A stretch of 64,000 nucleotides of DNA from Cymbomonas tetramitiformis (taxonomy: Eukaryota > Chlorophyta > Pyramimonadophyceae > Pyramimonadales > Pyramimonadaceae): contig LGRX02025851.1 of assembly GCA_001247695.2 (NCBI GenBank), positions 1-64,000 on the forward strand, read 5' to 3'. The notes beneath the pieces were generated by a model. That model saw only the letters and a list, made by a program, of their open reading frames with translations, was not told the DNA's origin and did no database searches. Made by a program: the position numbers and the translations under genes. Positions 53,306 to 64,000 of this stretch are shown piece by piece (within the stretch, counting starts at the first letter, position 1; every line of letters begins with the position of its first letter).

Positions 53306-56300
53306 ATGGCGTTCGAAGACTTAGATCTAACTGTTACTCGGAGCCCGCGGTTCCTTTGCTATGCAGTCGGATGGGTAGGTCCTGCCGGCATTAATGCTAA
53401 ATATTTTCTGTTTGCTTTCGTGTGGGTAATATGAATATCGTGGTTCCCGTATGATGATGTTATACCCTAGTTTTATTCGAGCGTTTGTTGTGCGCACCTG
53501 GACAGTTATTCGCCATGATCGCGTTCTCCTGCATGTCCAGTCAACAAGATGGCCTGAAAGGGGTGGACAGTGACTGTGGTGAAGACGGCTGTGGCTTTGA
53601 CCAATATACAGAGTTCCAGTAATTCCCGATCTACAAACCTGGGTCTTTTTCTTACAACACCCAGCTTTGTTCTTACTTGTCTTGGGGCTTCGCAGGTATT
53701 TAGTGGCAGTCGGTGTATTGTACTGGATCCTGTCTTCATTCCTCATGATTGGTCATCTCTTGAAGAAGCGCACAACGGACTTTCAGGTGATTCGGTTTGT
53801 TCGAGTCTCGTGAGACCTGCAACTCGGTACACAAAAACATCATTTTGTCCCTCTTGATATTGCCGCTGGTTTGATAAGATCTTGGCAGTATTTTTCGCAA
53901 CGTATCGCAACGTGTTGCTGCTCTCCAGAGCGGCTTCGAGACCTCGCCCCAGCCTGGTGAATACTGCGCTACGACTTGCAAATTTGCAGGAACTCGTTAC
54001 TTGCAGCGCCGTTAATTTGCTTGTATTCGTCGCGTTCTGCGCGGGTGCCACTAAGTGCGAAGACGACTATGGCAAGACGGTCTGCGACGGCGCTACCAAC
54101 GCACAAGCGGCTGTTGTAAGAGCGATCTACCATTTTCCTCAGATTCCTCTCCGCTCACCCTTCCCAGCTGCACTCTCACGGTCTGCATCTTTACCGCACG
54201 CGTCCGTTAGTTGCCTAACCCGCTGAGAACCTTGGGACATAACTGCTCATGGACGGCCTGATTGAATGCCCCAAGAAAAGGCGCGTGCTGAGGCTTGGGC
54301 CATCTCAATATTGCGCCGGGCTTGACGAGCTTTCCGCGTCCTTCGAAGAACTGTTTGACGAAGGTGACTTCTAAACGCAGGCTTCAAATTAACCAGAGGC
54401 CTTTGACTTGAGTAATTCCGCGGTGATGGTTTTATAGGTATTCACGTTCTTCCTCTGGTTGGCGGCGACGGGCAGCTGCTTCTTCATCTTCAAGGACTGG
54501 TATGTCAAGTCGCCCGGCTTCCTGCGTGTTTCTTGACTGTAGGCAGCACGTCCGTGTAATGCAGAGGCCTTCCAGTTATTTGAGCACTTGCACCTTCGGC
54601 CCCTGTTTGTGGTTGTTGTCCGTCACTAAATATGGAGTTTTGGCGCGAATCTTGAAAATCATCCATCTCTGCGAGTGAAGCTGCCTATCTTGGTAGGTGA
54701 AGCTGTCCTAGAATCTCCTTCTGGGCTCCTTAATTCTTGATGTCACATGCCCCTGGGCTCGAAGCACATGTCCTTTGCGAGGTACGACAAGCATGCTGAT
54801 GGGTGGGAAGGACGCGCGAGAGCGCTCAGATGCTGAGCTTGGCGGACGGCCGTATGCTTGTCGTGGGCACTGCTGTGCATTATGTGAAATTAGGACAGGA
54901 TCCCGGCGGCTAAGACTCTGTGTTCTATGAAGTGCGGAAGCTTACCTGCAGGGATAATTCACTGCTCCCGGTATGATGGCTTCTGTGTGCGGCGCAGGCG
55001 AGAGGACCACTATGAAGGCATGCCTGAGGCATTTTCAGATGCTCTCAGCGCGGAAGGTGGAAAGGTCGGCGGCATGGGGGCCGGCTTCACCCCACCTCCC
55101 CCCGTGCCTACGGTGTCCGCCTCGACCCAGACATACGGTAAGTGGTGTCTTCCCCCGAGTCAGTGGCGTTCCGATGCACGAACGAAAAGTATACCCGCCA
55201 AAGCCCCGTCAGAGGCATGGCTTGCGAGCCGCATGTTGTTACTGCACAACTGATCGAAGTTACAGTGTGAGAAGTTAATCGGTGTCTCCGCTTCTTATGC
55301 CAACAGCTCTGCGTGGCCGCTTTTCAGTGTTTGATACTGCGCCGGCTCGATGTGTCCACATATCTATACTTGGTATTGCGCCGGCAAAAGGTGGACACGG
55401 GTCTGTGCTTGTATTGCGCCGGCAAAAGGTGGACACGGGTCTGTGCTTGTATTGCGCCGGCAAAAGGTTAAAAGGTGGACACGGGTCATGAAAAGGTGGA
55501 TCTGTGCCTTTCTGTGCTTGGTACTGCGCCGGCAAAAGGTGGACACGGGTCTGTGCTTGGTACTGCACCAGTTATTCATGAAGATGTGCCTTTGCTTAGT
55601 ATTGTGCCGGTAATGGACGAACGCGTGTTTGTGCTCGGTATTGCACCAAATATGGATGGACATGTGTCTCCGGTTGGTATTGCACCGGTTACGGATGGAC
55701 ACGGGTCTCTGCTTGGTACTGCACCAATTGTGGATGGACACGTGTCTGTGCTTGGTATCACACCATTTATGGATGGCTCTGTGTCTGTGCTTTGCGCTGT
55801 TTATGGGTGATCACATGTCCTTGCTTGGTATTGTGCCTTTTACGAGAAGACACTTGCTGGTCTCTGCTTAGTATTGCACTATTTTGGGGTGGATATGTGT
55901 CTATGCTTGCTATTACACTTCGCATGCGCGGACATGTGTCTCTGTTTGACACTACACCAGCTGTGGGTGGGCATGTATCTCTGCTTCCTATTGCACCAGC
56001 AATGGGCAGACGCGTGTTTCCGCTGGGTATTGCACCGGCTATGGGCAGACACGAGCCTCTTAGTATTATATCACCTCGATTAGGTTTACTCACAAGGTCA
56101 CAAGGTCATGCCGGAGAACGCCCCCTGTTAACCTCTCAACATAATCTGAAACACAACTGCTGAATCTCGTCCACCCAGTCTCAACTCTTTCCATTTGGCT
56201 TTTGTCCCAGGGACCACCGGACAACCTCAGCCTGGATTTCAGAGTGGTGGTGGCCCGCCACCACCTTTCGCAGCAGCATCTAATGCAGAGGCTCAGCCGT

Positions 56301-56341
56301 TTGCCCAACAAGCTGTCTTGCAAGCAGACTCTGCAAACTGA
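53306..56341 (+). CDS. Four-helix MARVEL/CASP-like membrane protein, seven exons
   Basis: Exons: 53306-53374, 53506-53618, 53696-53786, 53990-54115, 54438-54499, 54998-55137, 56211-56341; all introns are GT..AG and phases join to 243 residues ending in TGA. There are four hydrophobic segments: FLCYAVGWLFAMIAF (~16-30), YLVAVGVLYWILSSFLMI (~62-79), AVNLLVFVAFCAGA (~98-111) and VVFTFFLWLAATGSCFFIF (~133-151). Cys/Asp-rich loops lie between helices 1-2 and 3-4. The layout is that of MARVEL-domain tetraspan proteins, including plant CASP-like and synaptophysin/synaptogyrin types, which organise membrane domains or vesicle membranes. The ~90-residue tail is soluble and Pro/Gln/Gly-rich. The subfamily is uncertain; the gene model is strong. 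Confidence 0.85.
55365..56075. repeat. Minisatellite in intron 6 of the MARVEL-like gene
   Basis: Units of ~37-51 bp are built on GGTATTGCGCCGGCAAAAGG and GGACACGGGTCTGTGCTT, about 15 copies. They are almost perfect at 55370-55560 and increasingly diverged to 56075. Long open frames here come from the repeat and are not genes. Confidence 0.9.
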
Positions 56342-57287
56342 ACCCTTAAGGAGCAATTTCGATATAAAGTGGGGATGCAACATGAGGAGAGATGAGGTAC
56401 AAGCTTCTTCGTAGCCCTTGTATTTCTGTCTCAAGAATCTGTGTCCACCTGTAGTAAGAATTGTGTCAGAAGTTTTTAAGGTCTAGAACAATAACTACAT
56501 ACTACATAAGGGGAAAATATGTGTCCCATTTGAAAGATGGACATGGCCCGAAATAATTATTTGTTTAGATTTTCTGACATGGCAAGCTTTATGTTGACCA
56601 ATTTTGAGAGGAAGACTTTCAACATGCATGCATTTTTTTCATATGATGTAGATCACGACTGGATTTTTAACAACATTGTGGTGGGCATCAGTTTGGTTTC
56701 GTCAGCAAATTGCTTAAAGTATAAGTGATGACACACAGACTCAGTGGTTGCCGAAATAACTGCCTCACAGCAACATTTATCATAAATGCAATTATATCTA
56801 TCATGCTTTTTCTTGATACACACTGAAAAACACTGCGACAGAATAAGTGGAACAATGAAGGTCTTCCTCTTTCAATGAAACCATTGCATCCTGCCGTGCG
56901 GCCCTCGCACTTTGCTTAGCCATTGCGTACCGTACATCCAACATGTTTTACTTAGCTGGCCCAAACGCAGACTCCAATGAACAATGAACTTTGTGAGGTT
57001 GCCTTGACTCGTTTAAAGTTAGAACGCAGTAGTATACTACCGATTATAGCCTGCCCCCAAAACCCTAAAGACTAAAATAAATGATTACTAAATACAAGAG
57101 AAAGCCCTAAAGAAATAATTACATAATAAATAGGGAATAAATTACGTGATTAAATGTGAGTACAATAAAAAACAAAAATAAATAAATAAAAAATCTGCAA
57201 TAAAAAGATAAAGATAAAAATTGTAAGTAAATGAAAAGTGAATTAATTAAGTTTACAATAGACATATGTTAATTGTTCTTAAATCAT
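56342..57287. other. No gene recognised, 56.3-57.3 kb
   Basis: Moves from host-like to strongly AT-rich composition near 57000, where the next virus-like segment begins. Confidence 0.4.
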
Positions 57288-57683
57288 TTATGGAAGTTTT
57301 AAAAACCTTTCGAGTACTTCATGTTTTCTACCACTAACTTTTGAATTGTTAATTTTACATAAGATTTTTAATTTTTCCAATGTATAATAACATATATAAA
57401 AAATTGATTTTAGTATATCTCTATTCATACATCCGTTGACTTGTGATTTACCTCCTTCGACACGTAAATTATTATACCAATTGTTACAATAAACATGTTC
57501 TATATTATTTAATAATCCTATTTTATTTTTACGGTCGGGGATTATAGCTTTGTTTGCTATATATCCATCAACTCTAAATTTACCTTGTTGATGTTCACTT
57601 GTCAATTGATTCAATACCACCTTCATTTTCGATTGATGCTTCATAAAAATCTCAAGAGGAAGTTCTTTGAATGTGGTATTCAT
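57288..57683 (-). CDS. Virus-like protein with C-terminal SAP-like segment (131 aa)
   Basis: ATG at 57683. The N-terminus is MNTTFKELPLEIFMKHQ. The last 35 residues (LEKLKILCKINN, SGRKHEVLERFLKLP) resemble the helix-turn-helix pattern of SAP motifs, which bind DNA. The middle has no match I know. AT-rich, same strand as the two structural-type genes to its right; all three look like one viral cluster. Confidence 0.45.
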   Translation of the reverse strand: MNTTFKELPLEIFMKHQSKMKVVLNQLTSEHQQGKFRVDGYIANKAIIPDRKNKIGLLNNIEHVYCNNWYNNLRVEGGKSQVNGCMNRDILKSIFYICYYTLEKLKILCKINNSKVSGRKHEVLERFLKLP

Positions 57684-57934
57684 CTTGCTTTGTTTACACT
57701 ACTGAGTTACACTCTTTAAGTGGATTTTATTTTTTTGAGGTGTTTTGTCCCCCTGAAAAAACCGAAGAAATTCATTACTAAAATAACGGTATAGGTATCA
57801 ATTCCAATACAAAACGTAAAGTGTTATTTGCAAATTGTTCGCCGAAAAAGTCCATTATTCTTAACTCAACTTCGTTATCAGCTTCAATATAATTTACACT
57901 TGAATTTAATGTAGATTTTTTGCTTTTGTGGTAT

Positions 57935-59038
57935 TTACCGTTTTGTTGAACATCTCAAGAGATATTCCGTACCAATCTTTGGTTGAATTGAAGTATCGGC
58001 GTGTGTTATCTTAAACTTGATATCATCTGTACCATCACTAATTATAGTAGCAAAATCCAAGTAAATAATAAAACTATCATCAGGAAATTGAATGGTTCGT
58101 ATATTTTCATCTCCGGGTGCTGAAAGCGTCGTTACTCTTGAAATTCCTGCACAATTCAATTCTTTTTTTACTCTCAACTCATCGACATACAAGACAGGAG
58201 TTTGAACAACATCAGCTTCTATTAAATTAGCACCTTGGATATCACCTAACATGTTAATTCTAAAAAATTCATTTGCTGGTATAATAGGTCGTTTTTTAAA
58301 CTGCAAAGCATACACTGAATTAACTCCTGCTAAATCAACCAGTGATGTATTCAAATCTATAAATGTTGAATTAGCAGATTTTGGCCCTTGTAATTCTAAA
58401 TTTGTCTTGGAACCTGATTGTACAACGTTGACAATTCCACCATTAATTCTAATATTATTGCATTCTATATCATTACATTATATATCCCTGCGACCATTAA
58501 TATCACCCGACATGTTAATTCTGAAAAACCTATTTGTAGCTGCATCAGGTTTCCTTTGAAAATTTATGAAATATATCGTTGAAGCATTTGGTATGTCTAC
58601 ACCTGCGGTATTTGAATTTATGAAACTATCACCTGATGTTTTATTTCCAAATAAATCAATATTTGTGGTATTATCTGGTGCGACCAGTTCTGTTCTCCCA
58701 TTGATTTTTGCATCACCATTTACTATCAAACCGAAAGTTGTATTTACTTGCGGTTCACTGCCTGTAACAATTATAAGACTATTATCAGTTCCATCCTTCA
58801 GTTCAATTTGTGCAGTTCCATTATTTAAAATATTGTTCGAATATCGGAAGTTTATAATTGAAGTATTTAAAACGTCTCTGCCGTATAGATTGTTTACGTA
58901 TACGTCACCAACTGTCCTTTCTATATCATTAACACCGGGTAGGTTTTGCCACTTAGTTGACCCACCACTTGGGGCGTTTCCGTTTACCGTATCACATGGT
59001 ATATTTTTACAAACAATATCGTTTCCAAAAGAAGACAT
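57935..59038 (-). pseudogene. Virus-like fibre/structural protein with internal repeats, one in-frame TAA
   Basis: The frame runs from ATG 59038 to a stop at 57935, interrupted by a single TAA at 58478-58480; without it 367 residues. It is rich in Asn, Thr, Ile and short beta-strand-like stretches (DGTDNSLIIVTG, TTFGLIVNGDAKING). A module recurs: FFRINMSGDINGR in the first half and FFRINMLGDIQGA in the second, each preceded by a QFKKRP- or NFQRKP-type segment. This is typical of trimeric fibre or spike proteins, but no family was matched. ATG lies 15 bp from the stop of the upstream gene. Confidence 0.5.
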
Positions 59039-59053
59039 ATGATATATATTAAA

Positions 59054-59572
59054 TTACAATTTAAAATCAGGTTTGATCCAAACCAATATTCCCGAACCCG
59101 GAGTTGTTATAACTTTACTTTCCATACAAACACCGATAATTCCAACATTATTTGTAGTAATTTGTGAAGAATTGACTGAACCTCCCGGTGCACAACCTAA
59201 CATTTGACCTTTGACACAACTTCCATCAATAGCTTTGCAAGTTGTGAATCCCTTTGTACAAACAAAACACGAATTTCCGGTTGTTGAATTTTGAACACAA
59301 ACACCAATAGGCATACAATTTTGATTAGATTGACTTGCCGACGCTGAATATATTTTTACACCATTTACATCTGAAAAATCATCAGAAAATTGAACAATAT
59401 CTCCAGCACTTATTGTTCCTCCAGTATTATTTTCAAAAGTGAATACATCACCTGTATGAGGAACCGGACTTGTGGGTAATGTCGCCGTATATGCATTTGT
59501 CAAACCTGTCAAAGGAATTCCTGAGGTCGTCAATGATGATGTTGGCGTTGTATATGCACAGTCTAAACACAC
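59054..59572 (-). CDS. Virus-like Cys-containing structural protein (about 172 aa)
   Basis: Upstream of, and on the same strand as, the fibre-like gene. It has GDVFTFENNTGGTISAGDIVQF, shown here as GDVFTFENN and SAGDIVQF, a repeated 'GVCVQN..' and 'GVCMES..' pattern, KGFTTCKA and GSCVKGQMLG, ending ILVWIKPDF. The 'tAGDvV' plus 'GVa' strand pattern resembles phage head-decoration/DUF2190-like folds; this is a loose likeness. The start is uncertain (the first codon may not be ATG). Confidence 0.45.
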   Translation of the reverse strand: MCLDCAYTTPTSSLTTSGIPLTGLTNAYTATLPTSPVPHTGDVFTFENNTGGTISAGDIVQFSDDFSDVNGVKIYSASASQSNQNCMPIGVCVQNSTTGNSCFVCTKGFTTCKAIDGSCVKGQMLGCAPGGSVNSSQITTNNVGIIGVCMESKVITTPGSGILVWIKPDFKL

Positions 59573-59603
59573 TATTCGATGAAAATGACATTCTCATGTG
59601 AAA

Positions 59604-59717
59604 ATGATATTGCCTTATTTACCTCATGATAGGATTAAAAAGCCGCATTTTAACAGTCAAGAACATGCAAGTGCAGGTTGTGCATTAGATTTAATGGTTT
59701 TTATGATACAAAATTGA
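59604..59717 (+). CDS. Possible virus-like fragment (37 aa)
   Basis: MILPYLPHDRIKK, then ASAGCALDLMVFMIQN. Short, AT-rich, placed between the virus-like cluster and the LTR-type repeat. Could be chance. Confidence 0.2.
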   Translation: MILPYLPHDRIKKPHFNSQEHASAGCALDLMVFMIQN

Positions 59718-59836
59718 GGTCAAATGCACTTTTTCGAAATCTAGGAGGAGTGAAAACACAAAGAACTTTTGACTCGGAATCTATATACACGTTATACACA
59801 TATTATTTACATGTTTTTTTTCAGTCTTGCTTTACG

Positions 59837-61756
59837 TGTCAGGGTTATGACCGATGACATATGTGTCATACATGTCATACCTGTCATACCTGTCATACAT
59901 GTCATACCATGTCATGTCATGTCATGTCATATATTATTATGACAGTCGGTCGTGTCATATATTATTATGACAGTCGACAGTATGGTCGATCATGACTGTA
60001 CAGGTCGAGTCGCGTCATACATTTATGACAGTCGTCAGTACGGTCGACGATGACTGTACATGTCGCCAGATGATTATGTCATATCATCAGGCATCCCTGT
60101 CATCGAGAGTTCGTATGATTGAACTCGAAGATGGCAAAGCAAAGATACATCTTGGAAACAAACCAAGAACCATCTTTAGCTTTCAGCATGCGCGGAACTC
60201 GCATGTGCAGCATGAACGAACTAGTCGTTATTACCATGCTGGTCGTTCAACCTACGTCTCGGGTTCACAACCCAATGGCGGTACCATCTAAGATGATGGG
60301 TGACGTAGGTATAAAAGTGAGGAAGCGTTGTGCTTCAGCAGATCTTCTACGGAGACTGCACTCACAAAATTCCGCTTATACGTACACTTGCATTGCTGTT
60401 CAACTTTGCAGTGTTACTTTTGTATATTGATAATATATCGCGGCGCTTGTATGTTTAGCCGTAACAATGGTATTCTAAACTCGTCAAGGCACGAACACGA
60501 GAACTCAAGTGAGTGCAGCGTTAGATATTGTATATATCACATTGTTCGCAGGTTGCAGGTTCGCGCATACAAGCAACAGCGCTCGCAGTTATACTGAATA
60601 TCTGCAAACCGAATAATAAATACGCTCGAATATCGACAGCATACGGATTGCGCGAGGATTGATCATCGCGAACATATCCGCAGCTGACAGCATTCGCAGA
60701 GAAATCGTCTTAATACTATAAGCGACAAGGTGTGCGCACAGTATACGGATCGTATACATATGATGTCAAAATTCGCAGGATTGTCACGGTATGCGAGATG
60801 CAGATGCGCTAGTGAAAAATGACCGTCAGTACGTATGATTCGCATCAGCTGCGAATGGACGTACGAAATTTCGTTAAACAGCGCGATCGCATTCATTTAT
60901 GCGACAATACACCGGCGACAATGAGATACTTTGTGAAATAATTGGCAACATCGATTTTCGCAAATGATCTGCTTGAATCGTATACAATAATCCGCTCGTA
61001 CGATGATTTTTAGCTCGTCAGCGCGATGTGCACCTGTCATGATTTCATCGGATGCAATAAACGCACGATTTTAGGGCGCATGATTCCTGATGTATCTACA
61101 TGCAGCGAGACATTCATTTGTCTACAGTGTCCGCCATCCGTACATATGCCATGTTGCGCGCGTCAATATCCTCTGCAGAATAATTGTATACTCGCAGGGA
61201 TATTTTGGATGGATGCATGACGGACACATGATTACTATACTGCAGCATTTTACACCACATATTGATGACTGCAGAAATATTTCAAACCGTCAGCATTTGT
61301 ATGCTTATTGCAATATAGTGTGCAAAAGATGTATATACCGAGTTTGCAATGATTGCATTATATACCAACATGCAGCACATGAGTATATGCAGCACACACC
61401 AGCATGCAGCACGCACCAACATGCAGCATTACACCATGTATACATTCTATACTGAGTGACTGCAATATTGTAAGTTGTGTATGCATCACGTTAGCAGATG
61501 TTATGTATAAACCAGCTTGATCACGTTAGCAGCTGGAATATGTGACATTATATTACAATGCATCAGACATGCACATAAGCATACTTGCTGTGCATGTTAA
61601 CTATATTCGAACCCATATAGTGTAAGGTGCCTATTCAATGATCTCAACACAATAATTAGCTCGTTATGACCCGGTGGAGTCGAGATACTCTTCGGACCAC
61701 ATATCGTTCTATTGTGGATCACTGAAAGGATTGCTCACCGGAACTATATGTGAAAT
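59837..61756 (+). repeat. TGTCAGGG-family LTR-type repeat, 1.9 kb
   Basis: Starts TGTCAGGGTTATGACCGATG with an array of TGTCATAC units, contains GGTATAAAAGTGAGG (TATA-like, 60308) and AGACTGCACTCA, and ends TGTGAAAT. It is colinear with 42779-44186 and, over its first ~600 bp, with the solo repeat at 33829-34396. Inserted next to the virus-like cluster. No coding frame. Confidence 0.75.
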
Positions 61757-63684
61757 AAACCAGCAACGCATTATTGTGAATGAGATGATCTCAGGACTAC
61801 AACAACCCCTAACCTGATATATATCATGCTAGATTCATTCAGTACATGGTATGCTGATTATCATCCTGCATGATAAACTGTTTGGGAATGTTGAAATATC
61901 CAGAACTTATCTTCTTGTAAGTGTATAAAAGTGAACACACACACTAGGTACTAATCAGTAGTACCATACACTGCACATCACCAAGCATTCATCATACATG
62001 TTAAGATTCACTGACTCAAAGTGAATAAATTAACTATATTATGTATGATAATATGGATCCCACTTCCAAACACATGTGCGTGGAAGTGTCAGTGATGGCG
62101 ATACATAAGGGAACAGGATAAGAAACCATGCTGAAGGGCTGGATGGAGAATATCTCCAGACCCGAAGGCATTATACAATGCTCAAATAAGCAGCTGGTCA
62201 CTGCTGAGCATTGTCCACTCGTCTCACATATCAGCTGGAGCAACTACAACAAGTACATTGCATTATGATAGTTGATTCAGAATTGATCAGCTCAATTTGC
62301 ATGTAACATACAGATCAGTTTTCATATGATTTCTGACAATAGTATAAAGGACATTCACACACACATAAATGTGTTGTGTGAAGTTGCTGTGATTGTATCC
62401 AGCAAAGTCCAGATTTGTTCCAAATGAGATATATCACTTTGATAAATCTTAAGAGCACAGACCTATGCTCAAACAAATCATAGGTTGAGAAATATCACTA
62501 AAGTGGGTGTTTCCACTTAAGTTGATTAATATATACATAAACCAGAAAAGTACATTTGCTGTGCATGGGTTTAAATCAGTAAAACCCAGAATGCTGTCAA
62601 CTGTAAATGTTGATATACAGCACAACTCACTTATTTGCTATGAAAAAATGTCATATGCAAAAGTGAAGTTCCTTGTAATGATTCTGTACTTACATTTCAC
62701 ATTTACACTGAAATATGTCACCACAGCAATATTTCAGACAGCTTAAAAAAGCTATAAAATGGGTGAAAAAGCTCCACGTTTAAATTCAAAATGAAAAATG
62801 TGTGCCCATTTTATGTAAGATTATGATTTTATACCTATTAAGGTATCAGAAAATCATAATGACACATGTCATATCAGTGTGACACCCTAAAATATTAGGT
62901 GTTGAATATATATGGGTAACGCTATTGCTATGGCAATAAATCGCTCAAAATGCTCTACGTTAAATACGTAAAACAACATTTTGAAAATTTCGGATTGATT
63001 TTTTTTGCTAAAATGAATATTTATATATCAAATAACAATCCTTGATTTATGCAGCATGTGTAACGCCCTGTAACAACCCTAAAATTAAATGTGTGTAACA
63101 GGGGTGTAACGTACCTACTGGAATATCCTAGTTCACTAGATATCAGAACTCCCGAACTGTGTGGATAAACTCATAAGATAAATAAACCCTAAGCTAGATA
63201 TACCCGGAACGGTCTCGGACGGTTTCGGAGTCTAGCCTACCTGTGACACAGCGTGTGTCACAGCACGAACCTATAGATCAGTCAGCAGTCCAGTGTTGGT
63301 CCTAGGAGTCTGTCATAGGGGCCTGACCGGGACTCCCAGTCAGGGCTGCCTATACAGATTTCAGCACACCACCCCAGCACTGTGGGTGGTGACTGTCTAG
63401 GAGAGTCAGATAATGTAAGATAAGTTAGGGCAGGAGCCAGGTTGACAGACCTAACTGCTAATCCAACTGTGCAATTCTGAAACACAAATTGGAAACCCTC
63501 TAGCTAGCACAGGTGCAGAAACCTACGGGCATTGTGCACCCGCTAAACAACTGAAAGGCACCGAGCTAGCAAGCCAGAATGTAACTTGTAGATGTCAAAA
63601 GCAAAACATAAACCAGAAAAGTTGTTGAAGTCACCGGAGTTCCGCACACCACCATGTCGGTGTGCATCCAGAGTGAACAAGAAG
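61757..63684. other. No gene recognised, 61.8-63.7 kb
   Basis: AT-rich. CTGTGACACA and its complement form a short hairpin at 63240-63262. TGTAAC-rich direct and inverted words lie at 63060-63110. These might mark an LTR edge, but no partner copy is in the window. Confidence 0.4.
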
Positions 63685-64000
63685 TCAATCGACAGCACCA
63701 AAGTAGCCAGCTGTGGTCTCAATCAAGTCGGACCCGAAGGGAGGGTTCCCGAAAGGACCTCTCTCATGTAGAGCCACACCGTAGAAGAAGGCCATGTCGA
63801 AGCTCAAATCTGCCTGAGCAAGATCCTGAAAGATGTCAGGGGGCTCAGGCGGCTCAAGCGGTGGCACATTGTCAGCCACAAAGAAACCCTGAGCCGGGAT
63901 CACGGGTTCAACAAATTCATTCGTGGAGAAAATTGACGGAGTCTCCCAATCGAGATCACCACCAGGCGAGGGCAATCCCCAAGCCGACTGAGCATCGGGC
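63685..64000 (-). CDS. Unassigned acidic frame, open at the right edge
   Basis: About 105 codons, running off the window without an ATG being needed. Rich in Pro, Asp, Glu and Phe (PPLEPPEPPDIF, LSFDMAFFYG). It resembles in style, but not in sequence, the acidic product of the small LTR element at 24.8-25.7 kb. No family was recognised. Confidence 0.3.
   Translation of the reverse strand, partial: PDAQSAWGLPSPGGDLDWETPSIFSTNEFVEPVIPAQGFFVADNVPPLEPPEPPDIFQDLAQADLSFDMAFFYGVALHERGPFGNPPFGSDLIETTAGYFGAVD

Noticed and set aside
53882..53989. Earlier start of MARVEL exon 4 (reading in-frame from 53905)
   Set aside because: The TTTGCAG acceptor at 53989 gives the expected helix-loop spacing; the longer form would add an Arg-rich stretch between helices with no family precedent.
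55274..56093. Open frames of 80-125 codons in the intron of the MARVEL-like gene
   Set aside because: Products are periodic translations of the minisatellite.

Overview
The window looks like nuclear DNA of a eukaryotic alga. Three host genes can be assembled from exons with GT..AG introns in continuous phase: a phosphatidylglycerophosphate synthase (8717-12272, minus), a mitochondrial-type ribosomal protein bL19 (29349-32097, plus) and a four-helix MARVEL/CASP-like membrane protein (53306-56341, plus). The rest is mostly nested transposable elements and AT-rich virus-like fragments. The mix of intron-rich genes, algal retrotransposons and endogenised large-DNA-virus or Polinton-like genes suggests a green (prasinophyte-like) alga. 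That placement is inference; no marker gene settles it.

Layout. 1-0.8 kb: broken cytosine-methyltransferase domain, probably from a retroelement. 2.6-4.8 kb: GC-rich ~405-bp tandem repeat running into a Ty3/gypsy fragment. 4.8-6.1 kb: virus-like fragment (SET-type and replication-helicase-like). 7.2-7.5 kb: a MITE. 8.7-12.3 kb: PGP synthase. 12.5-23.6 kb: a Helitron Rep gene split by a very young Ty1/copia element (13331-22819) with virtually identical LTRs. 23.7-27.8 kb: virus-like small genes, two of them split by later insertions (a small LTR element with a CAATA duplication, and a TTAA-flanked piggyBac-type element). In both cases precise removal restores the frame. 27.9-29.2 kb: a duplicated AT-rich block and a Mutator-like MITE. 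29.3-32.1 kb: bL19m. 33.8-52.3 kb: a dense Ty3/gypsy cluster. It holds a chromovirus with a 77-bp intron in integrase, a chimeric element, and a ~7-kb gypsy element whose polyprotein carries RT, RNase H, a C5 DNA methyltransferase, integrase, a PHD finger and a second methyltransferase-like domain. 53.3-56.3 kb: MARVEL-like gene with a minisatellite intron. 57.3-59.7 kb: virus-like structural genes. 59.8-61.8 kb: an LTR-type repeat. 63.7-64.0 kb: an unassigned acidic reading frame that runs off the edge.

The host genes are not an operon; each sits between unrelated insertions. The most interesting content is the gypsy family joining chromatin reading (PHD) with two methyltransferase modules (39.7-41.5 and 44.2-51.3 kb). 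The order of events recorded by the nested insertions is also informative: viral DNA and Helitron first, then TRIM, piggyBac-type and Copia elements into them. No tRNA, rRNA, CRISPR or other RNA gene was recognised.
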